A DNA stretch of 40,467 nt, from positions 1 through 40,467 of the forward strand of contig JAVBNO010000013.1 of NCBI GenBank assembly GCA_031551485.1, written 5' to 3'. The stretch is from JAVBNO01 sp031551485. Its GTDB lineage: Bacteria; Bacillota; Clostridia; Oscillospirales; Ruminococcaceae. The stretch's first letter is position 1; the number at the start of each line of letters is the position of its first letter. This document shows positions 32,176-40,467 of this stretch, piece after piece. Under the pieces are notes generated by a model. It saw only the letters and a program-made list of their open reading frames with translations. It had not been told where the DNA came from and searched no databases. The position numbers and the translations under genes were made by a program.

Positions 32176-33690
32176 TTAACGGAATCGTTTTGAAATATCT
32201 TTGTTGATGCCGGCCAATGTCGTTTGCAACTGGCAGAAAATTTCCCTATATAGTCCGTCGTAAATTTTGTGCGTCTCCATATTGGGCTCATAAGAGACCG
32301 AAGGTTTGCGAACGCTTTCCACCGCTTCGCTTTCGCTGCTGTACACCCCACAGCCAATGCCGGCCAACATGGCGGCACCCAGGGGTGTGGCTTCGTACAG
32401 CTCCGGCACTTCCAACGGCAGGCCGGTGACATCGGCTTTGTTCTGCATCCAGAATTTGTTTTTGCAAGCGCCGCCGGAGGCAATAATGCGCTGGGTGTTT
32501 CCTATTTTCGCCGCACGGAAAGAATCGAGCATCATGCGAAACTGGTAATCGAGCCCTTCAAAAACGGCCCGCATCATATCGGCCTTTGTGACGGCATTGT
32601 GCAGCCCCAAAAACGCGCCCATGGAATTGGGGTCGAAAATGGGGGCGCCGGCGCCGGAAAAATGAGGCAGGAAGAAACAGCCGTTGGCGCCGGGGGCGGT
32701 GGCGGCAATGCTTTGGGAAATGGCGTCCCAGCTTGCGTCGGCCAGCTGGGCTTTCATCCATTCGGTCATATCGCCGCTTACGGCGCTGCCGACAAAACAG
32801 AATTTATCCCGGGCCACATGACCTTCGACCCAATAGCCACTGGCAAAGACAGAAGGCGAAACGTTGAAGGTGGAGGAAGATTGGACAAGCATTTCCCAAG
32901 TGCCGGTGATGTCCAACAGTACGGTGTCATCGATGGCGCCGACTGCCAGCGCGCCGCATATGTAATCATGACCGCCCAAGATGATTTGGGTGGAAGGGCT
33001 CAGACCGGTTTCAGCGGCGACCGCGGGTTTGATGGGACCTAGTACGGTGCCGGAGGGATTGACAGGGGGCAAAATGGAAAGAGGGATGCCCGCCAAATCG
33101 ACCAGTTCTTTCGACCATTGCTTTTGGCTATGGTCAAACAGAGAAAAACAGGTGCCCATGGAATATTCGGTGGACATGGTTCCGCACAGGCGGTAATTGA
33201 TATAATCCTCAATGAGCAGCCATTTGTCCGTTTTTTCCATTATTTCGGGGTGATTTTCTTTCAGCCAAATCATACGGTACAGTGCATTAATGGCAGTGGG
33301 CTGGAGACCGGTAATTTCAAAGATACGCTGGTTGGTGGCTTTGGCCGTGAAAGCCTCGAACTGGGGGATGGTGCGGGGGCAATGCCACGAAATTAAGGGG
33401 TAAAGCTCCTTCCCTTCTTTGTCAAGGGGCAGGCCGTCCATGCCAAAACCGGTTACGGCAATCGCTTTGACTTCTTCGGGATGATCCATTGTGCCCAGCG
33501 CCTGGCGAATGGCAGCGACAATGGCCCCCCATATCTTGTCCGGTTCCCAGACGCACCATGTGGGCTGGGCCGGATTGAGATAGGACAAGGGCGTGGTTTG
33601 CGACCCGGAAGCGACGCAGTTGCCACCGGCATCATACACGACTGCTTTTATGCTGGTGGATCCAATATCTATGCCCATTAAATAAGCCAT
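32176..33690 (-). CDS. FGGY-family carbohydrate kinase A (xylulokinase-like)
   Basis: Second FGGY kinase, 504 residues. The N-terminal motif MGIDIGSTSIKAVVYD, the GFGMDGLPLD and SWHCPRT segments, LLDITGTWEML, HFSGAGAPIFDP and C-terminal IASGGACKNKFWMQNKADVTGLPLEVP with EATPLGAAMLAG are canonical. It resembles xylulokinase/L-xylulose kinase-like members. The two tandem kinases differ clearly in sequence, so this is an old duplication or two substrates rather than a recent copy. GAGGAGGGT precedes the ATG by about 5 nt. Confidence 0.92.
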   Translation of the reverse strand: MAYLMGIDIGSTSIKAVVYDAGGNCVASGSQTTPLSYLNPAQPTWCVWEPDKIWGAIVAAIRQALGTMDHPEEVKAIAVTGFGMDGLPLDKEGKELYPLISWHCPRTIPQFEAFTAKATNQRIFEITGLQPTAINALYRMIWLKENHPEIMEKTDKWLLIEDYINYRLCGTMSTEYSMGTCFSLFDHSQKQWSKELVDLAGIPLSILPPVNPSGTVLGPIKPAVAAETGLSPSTQIILGGHDYICGALAVGAIDDTVLLDITGTWEMLVQSSSTFNVSPSVFASGYWVEGHVARDKFCFVGSAVSGDMTEWMKAQLADASWDAISQSIAATAPGANGCFFLPHFSGAGAPIFDPNSMGAFLGLHNAVTKADMMRAVFEGLDYQFRMMLDSFRAAKIGNTQRIIASGGACKNKFWMQNKADVTGLPLEVPELYEATPLGAAMLAGIGCGVYSSESEAVESVRKPSVSYEPNMETHKIYDGLYREIFCQLQTTLAGINKDISKRFR

Positions 33691-33738
33691 GCTGCACCCT
33701 CCTCTAGCTTGCCAATATATACTGTTTGTTTAATAATA

Positions 33739-34764
33739 TTAATACGATCTGTATTGTCTCCACGTCTCGAGCATTGCCTTATAGTTTTGGGGATTGATAG
33801 AAGAATGGATGGAGTTGGAAGAGGAGAATATATAGCCGCCGCGGCTTTTGCCCAGCTCCAGGCACTTTTTGCTCTCTGCAATGGTTTCTTCAGTGCTGCC
33901 GGTCACCAATGTTGTGGCGCAGTTTACGTTGCCCTTGAAAGCGATTTTGTCGCCGTAATCCCGCTTTAATCCTTCCAGACTCATGCCGGCGATGGGGTCT
34001 ATGGGGTCGAAGCAGTCAAAGCCGGCCTCAAGGAAGCAATCGAAAATGGACATGCAGTTGCCGTCGGTATGTTTGATCACCTGCAGGCCGGCTTCGTGGA
34101 AGCCGTTGATGGCACGCTTCATTTCGGGCAGAAAAATTTCGCGGAAGACGACCGGCGAAATGATGGGCCCGTTATTATAGGCGACATCATCGCCGGTATA
34201 GGCAAATTGGCAGCCCCTCTTCCCTGCCTCCCGGGCCAAAATGAGGTTGATATCCACCGTCATTTTGACAAGAGCGGCAATGAATTCCGGTTCCATGAGG
34301 ATGTTCATGACGAACTCGTCAAACTGCATAAGGCGGGATGGAATGGACCAAATGTCGTTGAGATGGAGAATAATGGCCTTGCTGCCGTCTTTATATTTGT
34401 CCAGCATATGCTCCAGTGTGGCATAGCGCCCCGGAGCCATGGGATCGGGCGGTGTGTAGGCTTTTAAATCCTCCATGGAGTGAATAGGGCCGTCGATGGG
34501 AAAGGAATGGGATTCGCCAGTGTATTTTTGAATCATGCCCCATTCGTTGCGGACAGTGGTTTCATCCAGTTTTTCAGACTTATAGTTGATATCCACGCAA
34601 ATGGCATCCAGCCCAAACTCGTTAACGAAGGCTTCTTCTGTGCATTCGCTGCCGGGGGGCATGAGCGCAGCGATTACTTTCTTATCGATAAGCCATTCAA
34701 AATGGGGTACATAATCCGGCTGCTTGTTTTGTAGCACCGTTGTCATCCGTTCGACAGCGTTCAT
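33739..34764 (-). CDS. Uroporphyrinogen-decarboxylase-fold (COG0407) protein
   Basis: A 341-residue UroD/MtaA-fold TIM barrel. The N-terminal ERMTTVLQNKQPDYVPHFEW and C-terminal segments place it with COG0407 proteins rather than true HemE, which would need RQAGR-type Arg motifs. In corrinoid-protein methyltransferases (MtaA, MtbA) a zinc site uses H-x-C plus a late Cys. Here the equivalent region reads KHTDGNCMS (near residue 230; H-T-D in place of H-x-C) and the late segment reads GYIFSSSNSIHS with no Cys. So neither porphyrin decarboxylation nor Zn-thiolate methyl transfer is supported; function unknown. AAGGAGG lies 6 nt before the ATG. Confidence 0.8.
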   Translation of the reverse strand: MNAVERMTTVLQNKQPDYVPHFEWLIDKKVIAALMPPGSECTEEAFVNEFGLDAICVDINYKSEKLDETTVRNEWGMIQKYTGESHSFPIDGPIHSMEDLKAYTPPDPMAPGRYATLEHMLDKYKDGSKAIILHLNDIWSIPSRLMQFDEFVMNILMEPEFIAALVKMTVDINLILAREAGKRGCQFAYTGDDVAYNNGPIISPVVFREIFLPEMKRAINGFHEAGLQVIKHTDGNCMSIFDCFLEAGFDCFDPIDPIAGMSLEGLKRDYGDKIAFKGNVNCATTLVTGSTEETIAESKKCLELGKSRGGYIFSSSNSIHSSINPQNYKAMLETWRQYRSY

Positions 34765-34789
34765 TGGTTTCCTCCTTTTATGGTTGCCA

Positions 34790-35629
34790 TTATTTGATTT
34801 TATTCATTTTTTGGCGTAAAAATAAAGAAGCTTCTTTGAGATAGGGCACAAAAGCCATATCTTCATCTGACCACATTTCAACGACCAGCAGCCCCGTGTA
34901 ACCAATATGTAAAAGGGCGGACAGAAATGCGTCAAAATCCACTATTCCTTCACCAAAGGGGATTTTGCGGACGCGGCCGGGCTTGGCGTCTTTCAAGTGA
35001 CATGCGACAATGCGGCCGGCGGCATATTTAACATCTTGGGCCGGGTCGATTCCGACGCCGGCGGGGTTGGCGCAGTCGTAATAAACTTGTATGAACGGCG
35101 AAGGAATATGGCTGATTAAATCCAGCAGTTTGACGCTGGTGTTGGAATAGTCGCAATCCATGATTTCCAGCGAGAGCATGACGCCACGGCTGGCCGCATA
35201 TTGGGTGCACAGGGTAAGAGACTGGCGAAAAAAACGGTCGGTTTGGGCTGTGGAGGGACGGTCGACAACGTCATAGGCGGCCAGCTGGATGAGACGAATG
35301 CCCAGCTTGACAGCAAGATCGACCGCTTTTTGGACAAGCAATATCCCCTGTGTGCGAATGGCGATACGATCATCCCCAAGAGGATATTGGCGGTTTCCGC
35401 TCATGGCCATGGTGAGGATGGGCACACCGGTTTCTTCGGTAGCGTGGCGTAGGTCGTCAATTTCCGCTTCCGACCAATCAAGCCGGCTGACACGCGGCTC
35501 CAGCCCGTCGATGCTGAGTTCGACGAAATCAAAACCGCTGTCTTTGGCCAACTTTAATTTTTCGCGCCAACTTAGTTCCAGTGGAATGGCTTTTTCGTAG
35601 ATGCCGAGCTTTAACTGTGCGAGTTCCAA
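34790..35629 (-). CDS. L-ribulose/L-xylulose-5-phosphate 3-epimerase, UlaE/SgbU-like
   Basis: A 279-residue TIM-barrel isomerase close to UlaE/SgbU by its opening LGIYEKAIPLELSWREKLKLAKDSGFDFVELSIDG and LSRLDW-like VSRLDWSEAE. Metal/catalytic positions expected of the family are visible: Glu in SLEIMDC, Asp in YYDCANP, His in CHLKDAKPGR and Glu in VVEMWSDED. It interconverts L-xylulose-5-P and L-ribulose-5-P in characterised relatives. The start is TTG 35629, 5 nt after GAGGTG. The partner 4-epimerase (AraD/UlaF) is not in this window. Confidence 0.85.
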   Translation of the reverse strand: MELAQLKLGIYEKAIPLELSWREKLKLAKDSGFDFVELSIDGLEPRVSRLDWSEAEIDDLRHATEETGVPILTMAMSGNRQYPLGDDRIAIRTQGILLVQKAVDLAVKLGIRLIQLAAYDVVDRPSTAQTDRFFRQSLTLCTQYAASRGVMLSLEIMDCDYSNTSVKLLDLISHIPSPFIQVYYDCANPAGVGIDPAQDVKYAAGRIVACHLKDAKPGRVRKIPFGEGIVDFDAFLSALLHIGYTGLLVVEMWSDEDMAFVPYLKEASLFLRQKMNKIK

Positions 35630-35642
35630 GACATCACCTCAA

Positions 35643-36842
35643 TTAATCCAGCAATGACGTATTAATGACAACACTGCCGTCGGCAACCCCTTCCTCAATC
35701 CAGCCACGGGTGAGCTGGTCCCAGGCAATGGCTTTGTTGTTGGTGAGAAGAATTTGTTCAATGGGTGCCTTTACCTCCTCGAAGGGTGCGGGACCGGGAC
35801 CGTGCACTTCACTGGCATAGCAGAAATAATAGCCCCGGTAGGTGACGCATTCGGTGACGTCACCCTCTTCGTTAAGGGCGTCGACAGCATCGCGGTAAGA
35901 GTCGATCAGTTCGTTGTACTGAGTAGATGTAAAATATCCTTTGGACTTTTGGGGTTCCTGTAACATGCCCTCGTCACCGGGGTATTCCGCCACCAATGCG
36001 TCAAAGCTCTCCCCCGCTGCCAGCCGGGCGCGGATGGCGTCGATGGTCGGTTGCATGAGAGACCGTTCCCGCTCCAGCATGGCGTCCAGGGCGGGGTCGT
36101 TGTCAGAATAGAGTTTTATGGCTGATAGTACCACGCTTGGCGGGAAGGGTAACAGGATGTTTTTTACATATTTGTACCCGTTAGGGTAATAGAGCACTGT
36201 AGAGCTGGCAAAAGGATTTTCCGTATTGGCGCCAACGGCTTGCGAGGATTTTTCCTGGGTGGTGGCGTTAATGTCATAATAATTTTTGATTTCTTCTTCG
36301 GTGACAGTGACGTTTGCGGTCACTTTTTCTTTGACTTTGGCTGTGACAAATTTGCGTAGCTGCTGGAGCTTATGGCTTTCCGCTGTGTAACCCAGAGCGG
36401 TGAAATAGCGGTCGCGCAACTGCTGGCGGGCCGTTTCGAAATTTTTGTCTTTCAGCTGTTCATCGGAGAGAGCGTCACTGCGGTTGTTTTCATCAAGACG
36501 TTCAAGAAAAATACCATATTCTTTTTCGAAAGCGGCCATTTCCTCGTTAGTCAAAACGATGCCAAGTTCATGCGCTTTTTGGTAAGCAAGGCATTCAATG
36601 GCCAGCTGGTTGGTGAAGTCTGTTTTCATCCGATCCCAAATTTGGGGGTCGCCACGGATATCATCGAGACTGATGTTATAACTTCCACAGTAGCTGGCAA
36701 TGCTCATGAGCACCTGCTGGCGCGTAAATACGGTCTCCCCCACCTGTATGACAATTTGCGGGTCGGGGTCTTTTTGCGCGCAAGACACGCCACATAACAC
36801 AAGCAGAACGCATAGCGTCGCTGCTAATACTTTTTTTAGCAT
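35643..36842 (-). CDS. SurA/PrsA-like foldase lipoprotein
   Basis: A 399-residue secreted protein. It starts MLKKVLAATLCVLLVLCGVSC with a lipoprotein-like signal and Cys21 as the likely lipid site (the lipobox GVSC is atypical at -3). A SurA-N-like helical region (about 25-190, VGETVFTRQQVLM, LTNEEMAAFEKEYG) is followed by a degenerate parvulin domain: VKNILLPFP in place of the HILV strand, LAAGESFDALVAEYPGDEG, KGYFTS and RGYYFCYASEV. I start at 36842 (GAAGGGG 6 nt upstream); the longer in-frame opening reads unrelated sequence. It lies 14 bp after the permease gene, so it belongs to the transporter operon, an unusual place for a foldase. Confidence 0.8.
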   Translation of the reverse strand: MLKKVLAATLCVLLVLCGVSCAQKDPDPQIVIQVGETVFTRQQVLMSIASYCGSYNISLDDIRGDPQIWDRMKTDFTNQLAIECLAYQKAHELGIVLTNEEMAAFEKEYGIFLERLDENNRSDALSDEQLKDKNFETARQQLRDRYFTALGYTAESHKLQQLRKFVTAKVKEKVTANVTVTEEEIKNYYDINATTQEKSSQAVGANTENPFASSTVLYYPNGYKYVKNILLPFPPSVVLSAIKLYSDNDPALDAMLERERSLMQPTIDAIRARLAAGESFDALVAEYPGDEGMLQEPQKSKGYFTSTQYNELIDSYRDAVDALNEEGDVTECVTYRGYYFCYASEVHGPGPAPFEEVKAPIEQILLTNNKAIAWDQLTRGWIEEGVADGSVVINTSLLD

Positions 36843-36856
36843 AAACGACCCCTTCA

Positions 36857-37891
36857 TTATGATGCCGCTTTTTTCATTGCATTTTGCTGGAGATGATCCA
36901 AAATGACAGCAGAAAGCAGGATGCAGTAGCGGATGAGTTCCTGCCAAAAAGCCGGAACAATAAATAGGTTCATGGCGTTGGTGACCAACGCCATCAGGGT
37001 CAGACCGAGAATGGCGCCCAAGATGGTACCTTTGCCGCCGTTCATGCTGCATCCGCCGATAACGGCAGAGGAGATAGCTGTCATTTCGGCGCCGACACCG
37101 GCCGACATGGGAACGCCGTTAAATTTGGTGAGATAGATGACACCGGCAAAAGCGGCCAAAGCAGTACAGACCATATGGACAAAAACGCGGACACGGGCTA
37201 CCTGGATGCCAGAATACTCGGCAGCTTTTTCATTGCTGCCAGTGTAAAACACAACCCGCATAATGGCCGATTTGCGAACAATAAAATCGGCCAGCACGGC
37301 CAAAACCAGAAAGATGACAACCTGTGTGGGGATAATTCCACCGATTTGCCCCTGGCCAAGGCCGCGGAAAAAGGGCAGGTCCATGAGTTTTGCCAGAACC
37401 GAAATGGGGGTGCCGCCGGAAAGAACAAGCACCAAACCGCGGGCAATGCCCATAAAGCATAATGTTGTGATGAAGGGCGTCAGTTTAAGCTGTGTAATTA
37501 AAAGCCCCATAATCAAGCCCATGATGGATGTCAGAATTATGGTAAGCACCAAGGCCAACCATGGATTGTAGCCAGCCAAAATCATCTTGGCGCAAATTGT
37601 CATGGCAAAACACATGGCGGAGCCAATAGACAGATCAATGCTGCCGCTGATAAGCACAATGGTCATGCCGATGACCATAATGCCGTCGGTGGAGAATGAG
37701 CCGAGCACCACTTTGATATTATTCCAGGTGGCAAAGTGGGGTGCAAAAAATACCAAATAGGTGGCAAACAGCAAGATGATGATCATCAGGTTGAGTTCAC
37801 GCATTTGTAAGATGGTATTGAGTATTTTTTTAAATTGATTCGTTTCGGCCAATTCACTTTTGTTGACTGTCTTTGCGGGTTGGTTTGACAT
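36857..37891 (-). CDS. Ribose-type sugar ABC transporter permease
   Basis: RbsC/BPD_transp_2-family permease, 344 residues, with about 8-10 transmembrane helices. Family features: LISGSIDLSIGSAMCFAMTICA, the GLVLVLSGGTPIS segment, the EAA-like region GSNEKAAEYSGIQVARVRVFVH and ISSAVIGGCSMNGGKGTILGAILGL near the C-terminus. It pairs with the RbsA-type ATPase encoded just upstream. GGGGAG lies 7 nt before the ATG. The N-terminal 35 residues are soluble and precede the first helix. Confidence 0.93.
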   Translation of the reverse strand: MSNQPAKTVNKSELAETNQFKKILNTILQMRELNLMIIILLFATYLVFFAPHFATWNNIKVVLGSFSTDGIMVIGMTIVLISGSIDLSIGSAMCFAMTICAKMILAGYNPWLALVLTIILTSIMGLIMGLLITQLKLTPFITTLCFMGIARGLVLVLSGGTPISVLAKLMDLPFFRGLGQGQIGGIIPTQVVIFLVLAVLADFIVRKSAIMRVVFYTGSNEKAAEYSGIQVARVRVFVHMVCTALAAFAGVIYLTKFNGVPMSAGVGAEMTAISSAVIGGCSMNGGKGTILGAILGLTLMALVTNAMNLFIVPAFWQELIRYCILLSAVILDHLQQNAMKKAAS

Positions 37892-37911
37892 TGTTTTTCT
37901 CCCCTTACCGA

Positions 37912-39441
37912 TTAATTACTGGGAACGGATACTTCTTCTGCCATTTGGTAGGCGCCGGAAGCGTAAAACATAATACTGGTGCTGTTGATTTCATCATCGA
38001 TCACTTCGGTGCACAGGCGGCCTTCGTGCATGACAAGAACCCGGTCGCTTAAGCCAATGACTTCGTTAAGCTCGGAAGAGACGAGAATGACACCGACACC
38101 CGTATTGCACAGTTCACGAAGGAGGTGGTGAATTTCGGCCTTTGCGCCGACATCAATGCCACGGGTGGGTTCATCCATAATGATTATATCTGGCGTAATG
38201 ACAAGTAACTTACTGATGAGTATTTTTTGTTGGTTGCCACCGCTAAGACTGCGGACAATTTGGGAAGCGGAGCGGCATTTAACACGGAGCTTTTCGATGA
38301 GCTGTTGGGCCTGAGTACGTTCCAGCGTATCGCTGATCAGCCCGCCGTTTTGAATGGTTTTTAGATGGAGAGCGGACACATTTTCTTTACAGCTCATGTC
38401 CAAAAAAAGACCGGAGAGCTTGCGGTCTTCGGAAAGGTAAACCAGTCCGTCGTCAAAGATTTGGCGGGTGGGCTTATGAAAAATGTCTCTGCCTTTATAT
38501 TGCACTGCTCCGGATTTGGCTTTGCGAAGACCAACAATTGCCTGCATGACTTCGCTGCGACCGGAACCGATCAGTCCAGAGAACCCAAGGATTTCCCCGC
38601 GTTTTAGCGTAAAGGAAACATCCTCGAATCTGCCAAGAGCGTCGGTAAGGCCCTTTACCTCTAACAGAACAGTGTCTTTTTCCATTGTTGATTTTTCGGG
38701 ATAAATATTGTTGATTTCACGGCCAGCCATATCATTGATTAACTGATTCGTATCCACCGCATTGACGGCATAGGTGTTAATCATCCTGCCGTCACGTAAA
38801 ACCGATACACGGTCGCACTGCTCAAATATTTCGGACAGACGGTGGCTGATATAGATGATGCCAATGCCATCGCTTTTGAGCTTTTTCATAATGATCCACA
38901 GAGCCTCGGCTTCGGCGTCGGACAAGGATGCGGTGGGTTCATCCAATATCAATATTTTGCATTTTGTCGAAAGGGCTTTGGCAATCTCGACCACCTGCTG
39001 GTTGGAGATGGTGAGGTTGGCGACAATGTCAGTGCCGCGAATGTCGGACGAGAGAGGTGCAAGGAGTGCCTCCGCTTCTTTATTGAGCGCATTGTAATTG
39101 ATATTCAGCGTCCGCATTTGATTAATGCGGGACATAAATATGTTTTCGGCCACAGTGAGCTCGGGACAAAGGGCGATCTCCTGGTGCACAAAGCAGACCC
39201 CCTGCTTTTGTGCTTGGTACGCATTTTTGATCTCGGTTTTTGCACCTTCGATAAAAATATCGCCGCTTTCGGGATGAACCAGTCCATATGTAATGTTCAT
39301 CAGGGTGGATTTACCGGCGCCGTTTTCGCCGATAATGCCGTGAATTTCGCCGCTTTTCAGTGAAAAATCCACATCAAACAGAACCTGGTTGCTGCCGAAA
39401 GATTTGTTGACTCCCTTTAGAAAAAGGATGTTTTCGCTCAA
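37912..39441 (-). CDS. Ribose-type sugar ABC transporter ATP-binding protein (two NBDs)
   Basis: RbsA/MglA-family double ATPase, 509 residues. The first nucleotide-binding domain (about 1-245) has Walker A GENGAGKSTLMN and Walker B LILDEPTASL. The second (about 250-505) has the degenerate Walker A-like GLIGSGRSEVM, signature LSGGNQQKILISK and IIMDEPTRGIDVGAK. One intact and one degenerate Walker A is normal for this class. I start at TTG 39441 (LSENILFLKG), 6 nt after GGAGGG; the longer GTG start at 39474 lacks a ribosome site. It lies 20 bp before the permease gene. Confidence 0.93.
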   Translation of the reverse strand: MSENILFLKGVNKSFGSNQVLFDVDFSLKSGEIHGIIGENGAGKSTLMNITYGLVHPESGDIFIEGAKTEIKNAYQAQKQGVCFVHQEIALCPELTVAENIFMSRINQMRTLNINYNALNKEAEALLAPLSSDIRGTDIVANLTISNQQVVEIAKALSTKCKILILDEPTASLSDAEAEALWIIMKKLKSDGIGIIYISHRLSEIFEQCDRVSVLRDGRMINTYAVNAVDTNQLINDMAGREINNIYPEKSTMEKDTVLLEVKGLTDALGRFEDVSFTLKRGEILGFSGLIGSGRSEVMQAIVGLRKAKSGAVQYKGRDIFHKPTRQIFDDGLVYLSEDRKLSGLFLDMSCKENVSALHLKTIQNGGLISDTLERTQAQQLIEKLRVKCRSASQIVRSLSGGNQQKILISKLLVITPDIIIMDEPTRGIDVGAKAEIHHLLRELCNTGVGVILVSSELNEVIGLSDRVLVMHEGRLCTEVIDDEINSTSIMFYASGAYQMAEEVSVPSN

Positions 39442-39540
39442 AACTTTCCCTCCGTTTGCAAAAAAATAAACCACGTCATATTATGCAAAACTGAGTGATT
39501 ATTGCCGATATATGATGTAGCGCCTTTTAGATATGCCGAA

Positions 39541-39571
39541 GCATGTGGAGCAGATCATCTGCTCCACATGC
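39541..39571 (-). repeat. Perfect hairpin between substrate-binding protein and ATPase genes
   Basis: Arms gcatgtggagcagat and atctgctccacatgc (15 bp each) with a single central base. No T run follows on the - strand, so it is better read as an mRNA 3'-end stabiliser or processing site than a terminator. It lies about 60 bp after the stop of the binding-protein gene. Confidence 0.8.
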
Positions 39572-39632
39572 CTTGCACGTTTATGATTCTTAGCAGATAG
39601 CCGATGTTTGTGTCGTTATGTTGACAAGGGCC

Positions 39633-40467
39633 TTACGCAGGTTTGCCAGGAGACAGCATATCTTCCACGCTCTTGTAGCCAATGGAAGTAGCATATTTGT
39701 CAACGTAGTAATAGTCGGCCGTTTCACCGGTAACGACGTTCAGGCCGTTGTCGATGAAAGGAATATAGGTCGGATTCTGGCCCATGGCTTTTTTATGGGA
39801 CATGGGGTCAACCAGCTCGGGATGAGCGATGACGAACAGGGTCAGCATGCCGAAATAGCCCTGCATGCCCTGGTCGGGGTTGATGGCGCCAAACATTTTG
39901 CCAGCTTTGAGCAAATCCAGAATGGTGGTGTTCACGTCGCAGCACATGACTCTGATGCCGGTATTCAGCTCAAGAGCCGCCTGGGAAGCACCCATTGCGG
40001 AAGAAGCCTCGGGCATAAACACACCGCTGAGATCGGGATGCTGCTGGGCAGCGGTCATGACAGCTGCATAAGCTTTATCGGGATCCTGGTTGGTAGGTGT
40101 GGAGCCAATAAACTCGATATCGGGGAATTCAGCTTCGATAACGGCTTTAAAGGTATCGGTGCGGATATCATGGTTGGTCTGGCCGGGATTGCAAAGTGTC
40201 ATCACTTTGCCTTTGCCGCCCATATCAGCAGCCATGGTTCTAGCAGCGTATGTACCCTCTTTAACGTTGTCGGAGGTGATATAACCCTGACGTTTGGAAT
40301 CGGGAGAGTCGGAAGCCATTGTGACAATCGCGACCCCCTGGTCAACAGCACGGTCAATGGGTTCTTTAAAAGCTTCGGCGGTGATAGGGGAAATGAAGAT
40401 GCCAGTGGGATTCATGGCCAGAACGTTGTTAAATACTTCCACTTCTTTGTTGGCGTCGTACTCCGGG
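39633..40467 (-). CDS. Sugar ABC transporter substrate-binding protein (5' end beyond window)
   Basis: Peripla_BP_4/RbsB-like binding protein. The frame stays open to the window edge, reading PEYDANKE before EVFNNVLAMNPTGIFISPI, so only about the last 278 residues are visible; signal peptide and start lie outside. Core segments: MNPTGIFISPI, GVAIVTMASDSPDSKRQGYI, LCNPGQTNHDIRTDTF, IRVMCCDVNTTI and INPDQGMQGYFGM. It is the most upstream gene seen of the carbohydrate operon. The ligand cannot be read; the catabolic genes suggest a pentose-type sugar or polyol. Confidence 0.92.
   Translation of the reverse strand, partial: PEYDANKEVEVFNNVLAMNPTGIFISPITAEAFKEPIDRAVDQGVAIVTMASDSPDSKRQGYITSDNVKEGTYAARTMAADMGGKGKVMTLCNPGQTNHDIRTDTFKAVIEAEFPDIEFIGSTPTNQDPDKAYAAVMTAAQQHPDLSGVFMPEASSAMGASQAALELNTGIRVMCCDVNTTILDLLKAGKMFGAINPDQGMQGYFGMLTLFVIAHPELVDPMSHKKAMGQNPTYIPFIDNGLNVVTGETADYYYVDKYATSIGYKSVEDMLSPGKPA

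Noticed and set aside
32160..32483. Extension of the kinase B frame upstream of GTG 32159
   Set aside because: It overlaps the coding end of kinase A in another frame, shows no kinase sequence, and the good ribosome site is just before 32159.
36843..37052. Upstream extension of the foldase lipoprotein gene
   Set aside because: It reads through the end of the permease in another frame. The signal peptide and ribosome site define 36842 as the start.

Overview
The window looks like a chromosomal segment of an anaerobic, endospore-forming Clostridia-type Firmicute of moderate GC content. Support: purine-rich Shine-Dalgarno sites with frequent GTG/TTG starts, a lysine riboswitch, SpoIIM and CwlD sporulation genes, a SCIFF (ranthipeptide) precursor with its radical-SAM maturase, and the Firmicutes-style order xseA-xseB-ispA-tlyA-nadK-argR-recN. 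I see no phage genes, insertion sequences or CRISPR arrays.

Layout. (1) 139-8224, + strand: housekeeping run xseA, xseB, ispA, a divergent PAP2 protein, tlyA, nadK, argR, recN and tyrS, closed by a hairpin terminator. dxs and spoIVB/spo0A, often found in or beside this cluster in relatives, are absent here. (2) 8333-12002, - strand: promoter, lysine riboswitch, intrinsic terminator, then asd-dapA-dapB and a free-standing tandem ACT protein resembling the regulatory half of aspartokinase; a lysine/diaminopimelate operon. (3) 12059-19353, + strand: queA-tgt (queuosine), yajC, a TIGR04086-like membrane protein, the 45-residue six-cysteine SCIFF peptide, a hairpin, its maturase scfB, then proC, spoIIM and a YhfC-like membrane protease. 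A bidirectional terminator follows.

(4) 19494-29911, - strand: a Xer recombinase with a 28-bp dif-geometry palindrome just upstream; malic enzyme with two poorly characterised genes; an FtsX/MacB-like permease with an HlyD-like adaptor but no ATPase; and DUF4139 protein-cwlD-radA. One small + strand gene (50 codons, Cys-rich) sits at 25915. (5) 29987-30492: a tRNA operon Gly(GCC)-Gly(CCC)-Cys(GCA) with a consensus promoter and a strong terminator. (6) 30554-40467, - strand: a ~10 kb carbohydrate operon: substrate-binding protein (cut by the window edge), RbsA-type ATPase, RbsC-type permease, a SurA/PrsA-like foldase lipoprotein, a UlaE-type 3-epimerase, a UroD-fold protein lacking the usual Cys ligands, and two tandem FGGY sugar kinases.

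The least explained parts are the carbohydrate operon and the palindrome beside the recombinase. The SCIFF cassette is a known system whose biological role is still unclear. All family calls come from reading motifs by eye; no database search was run.
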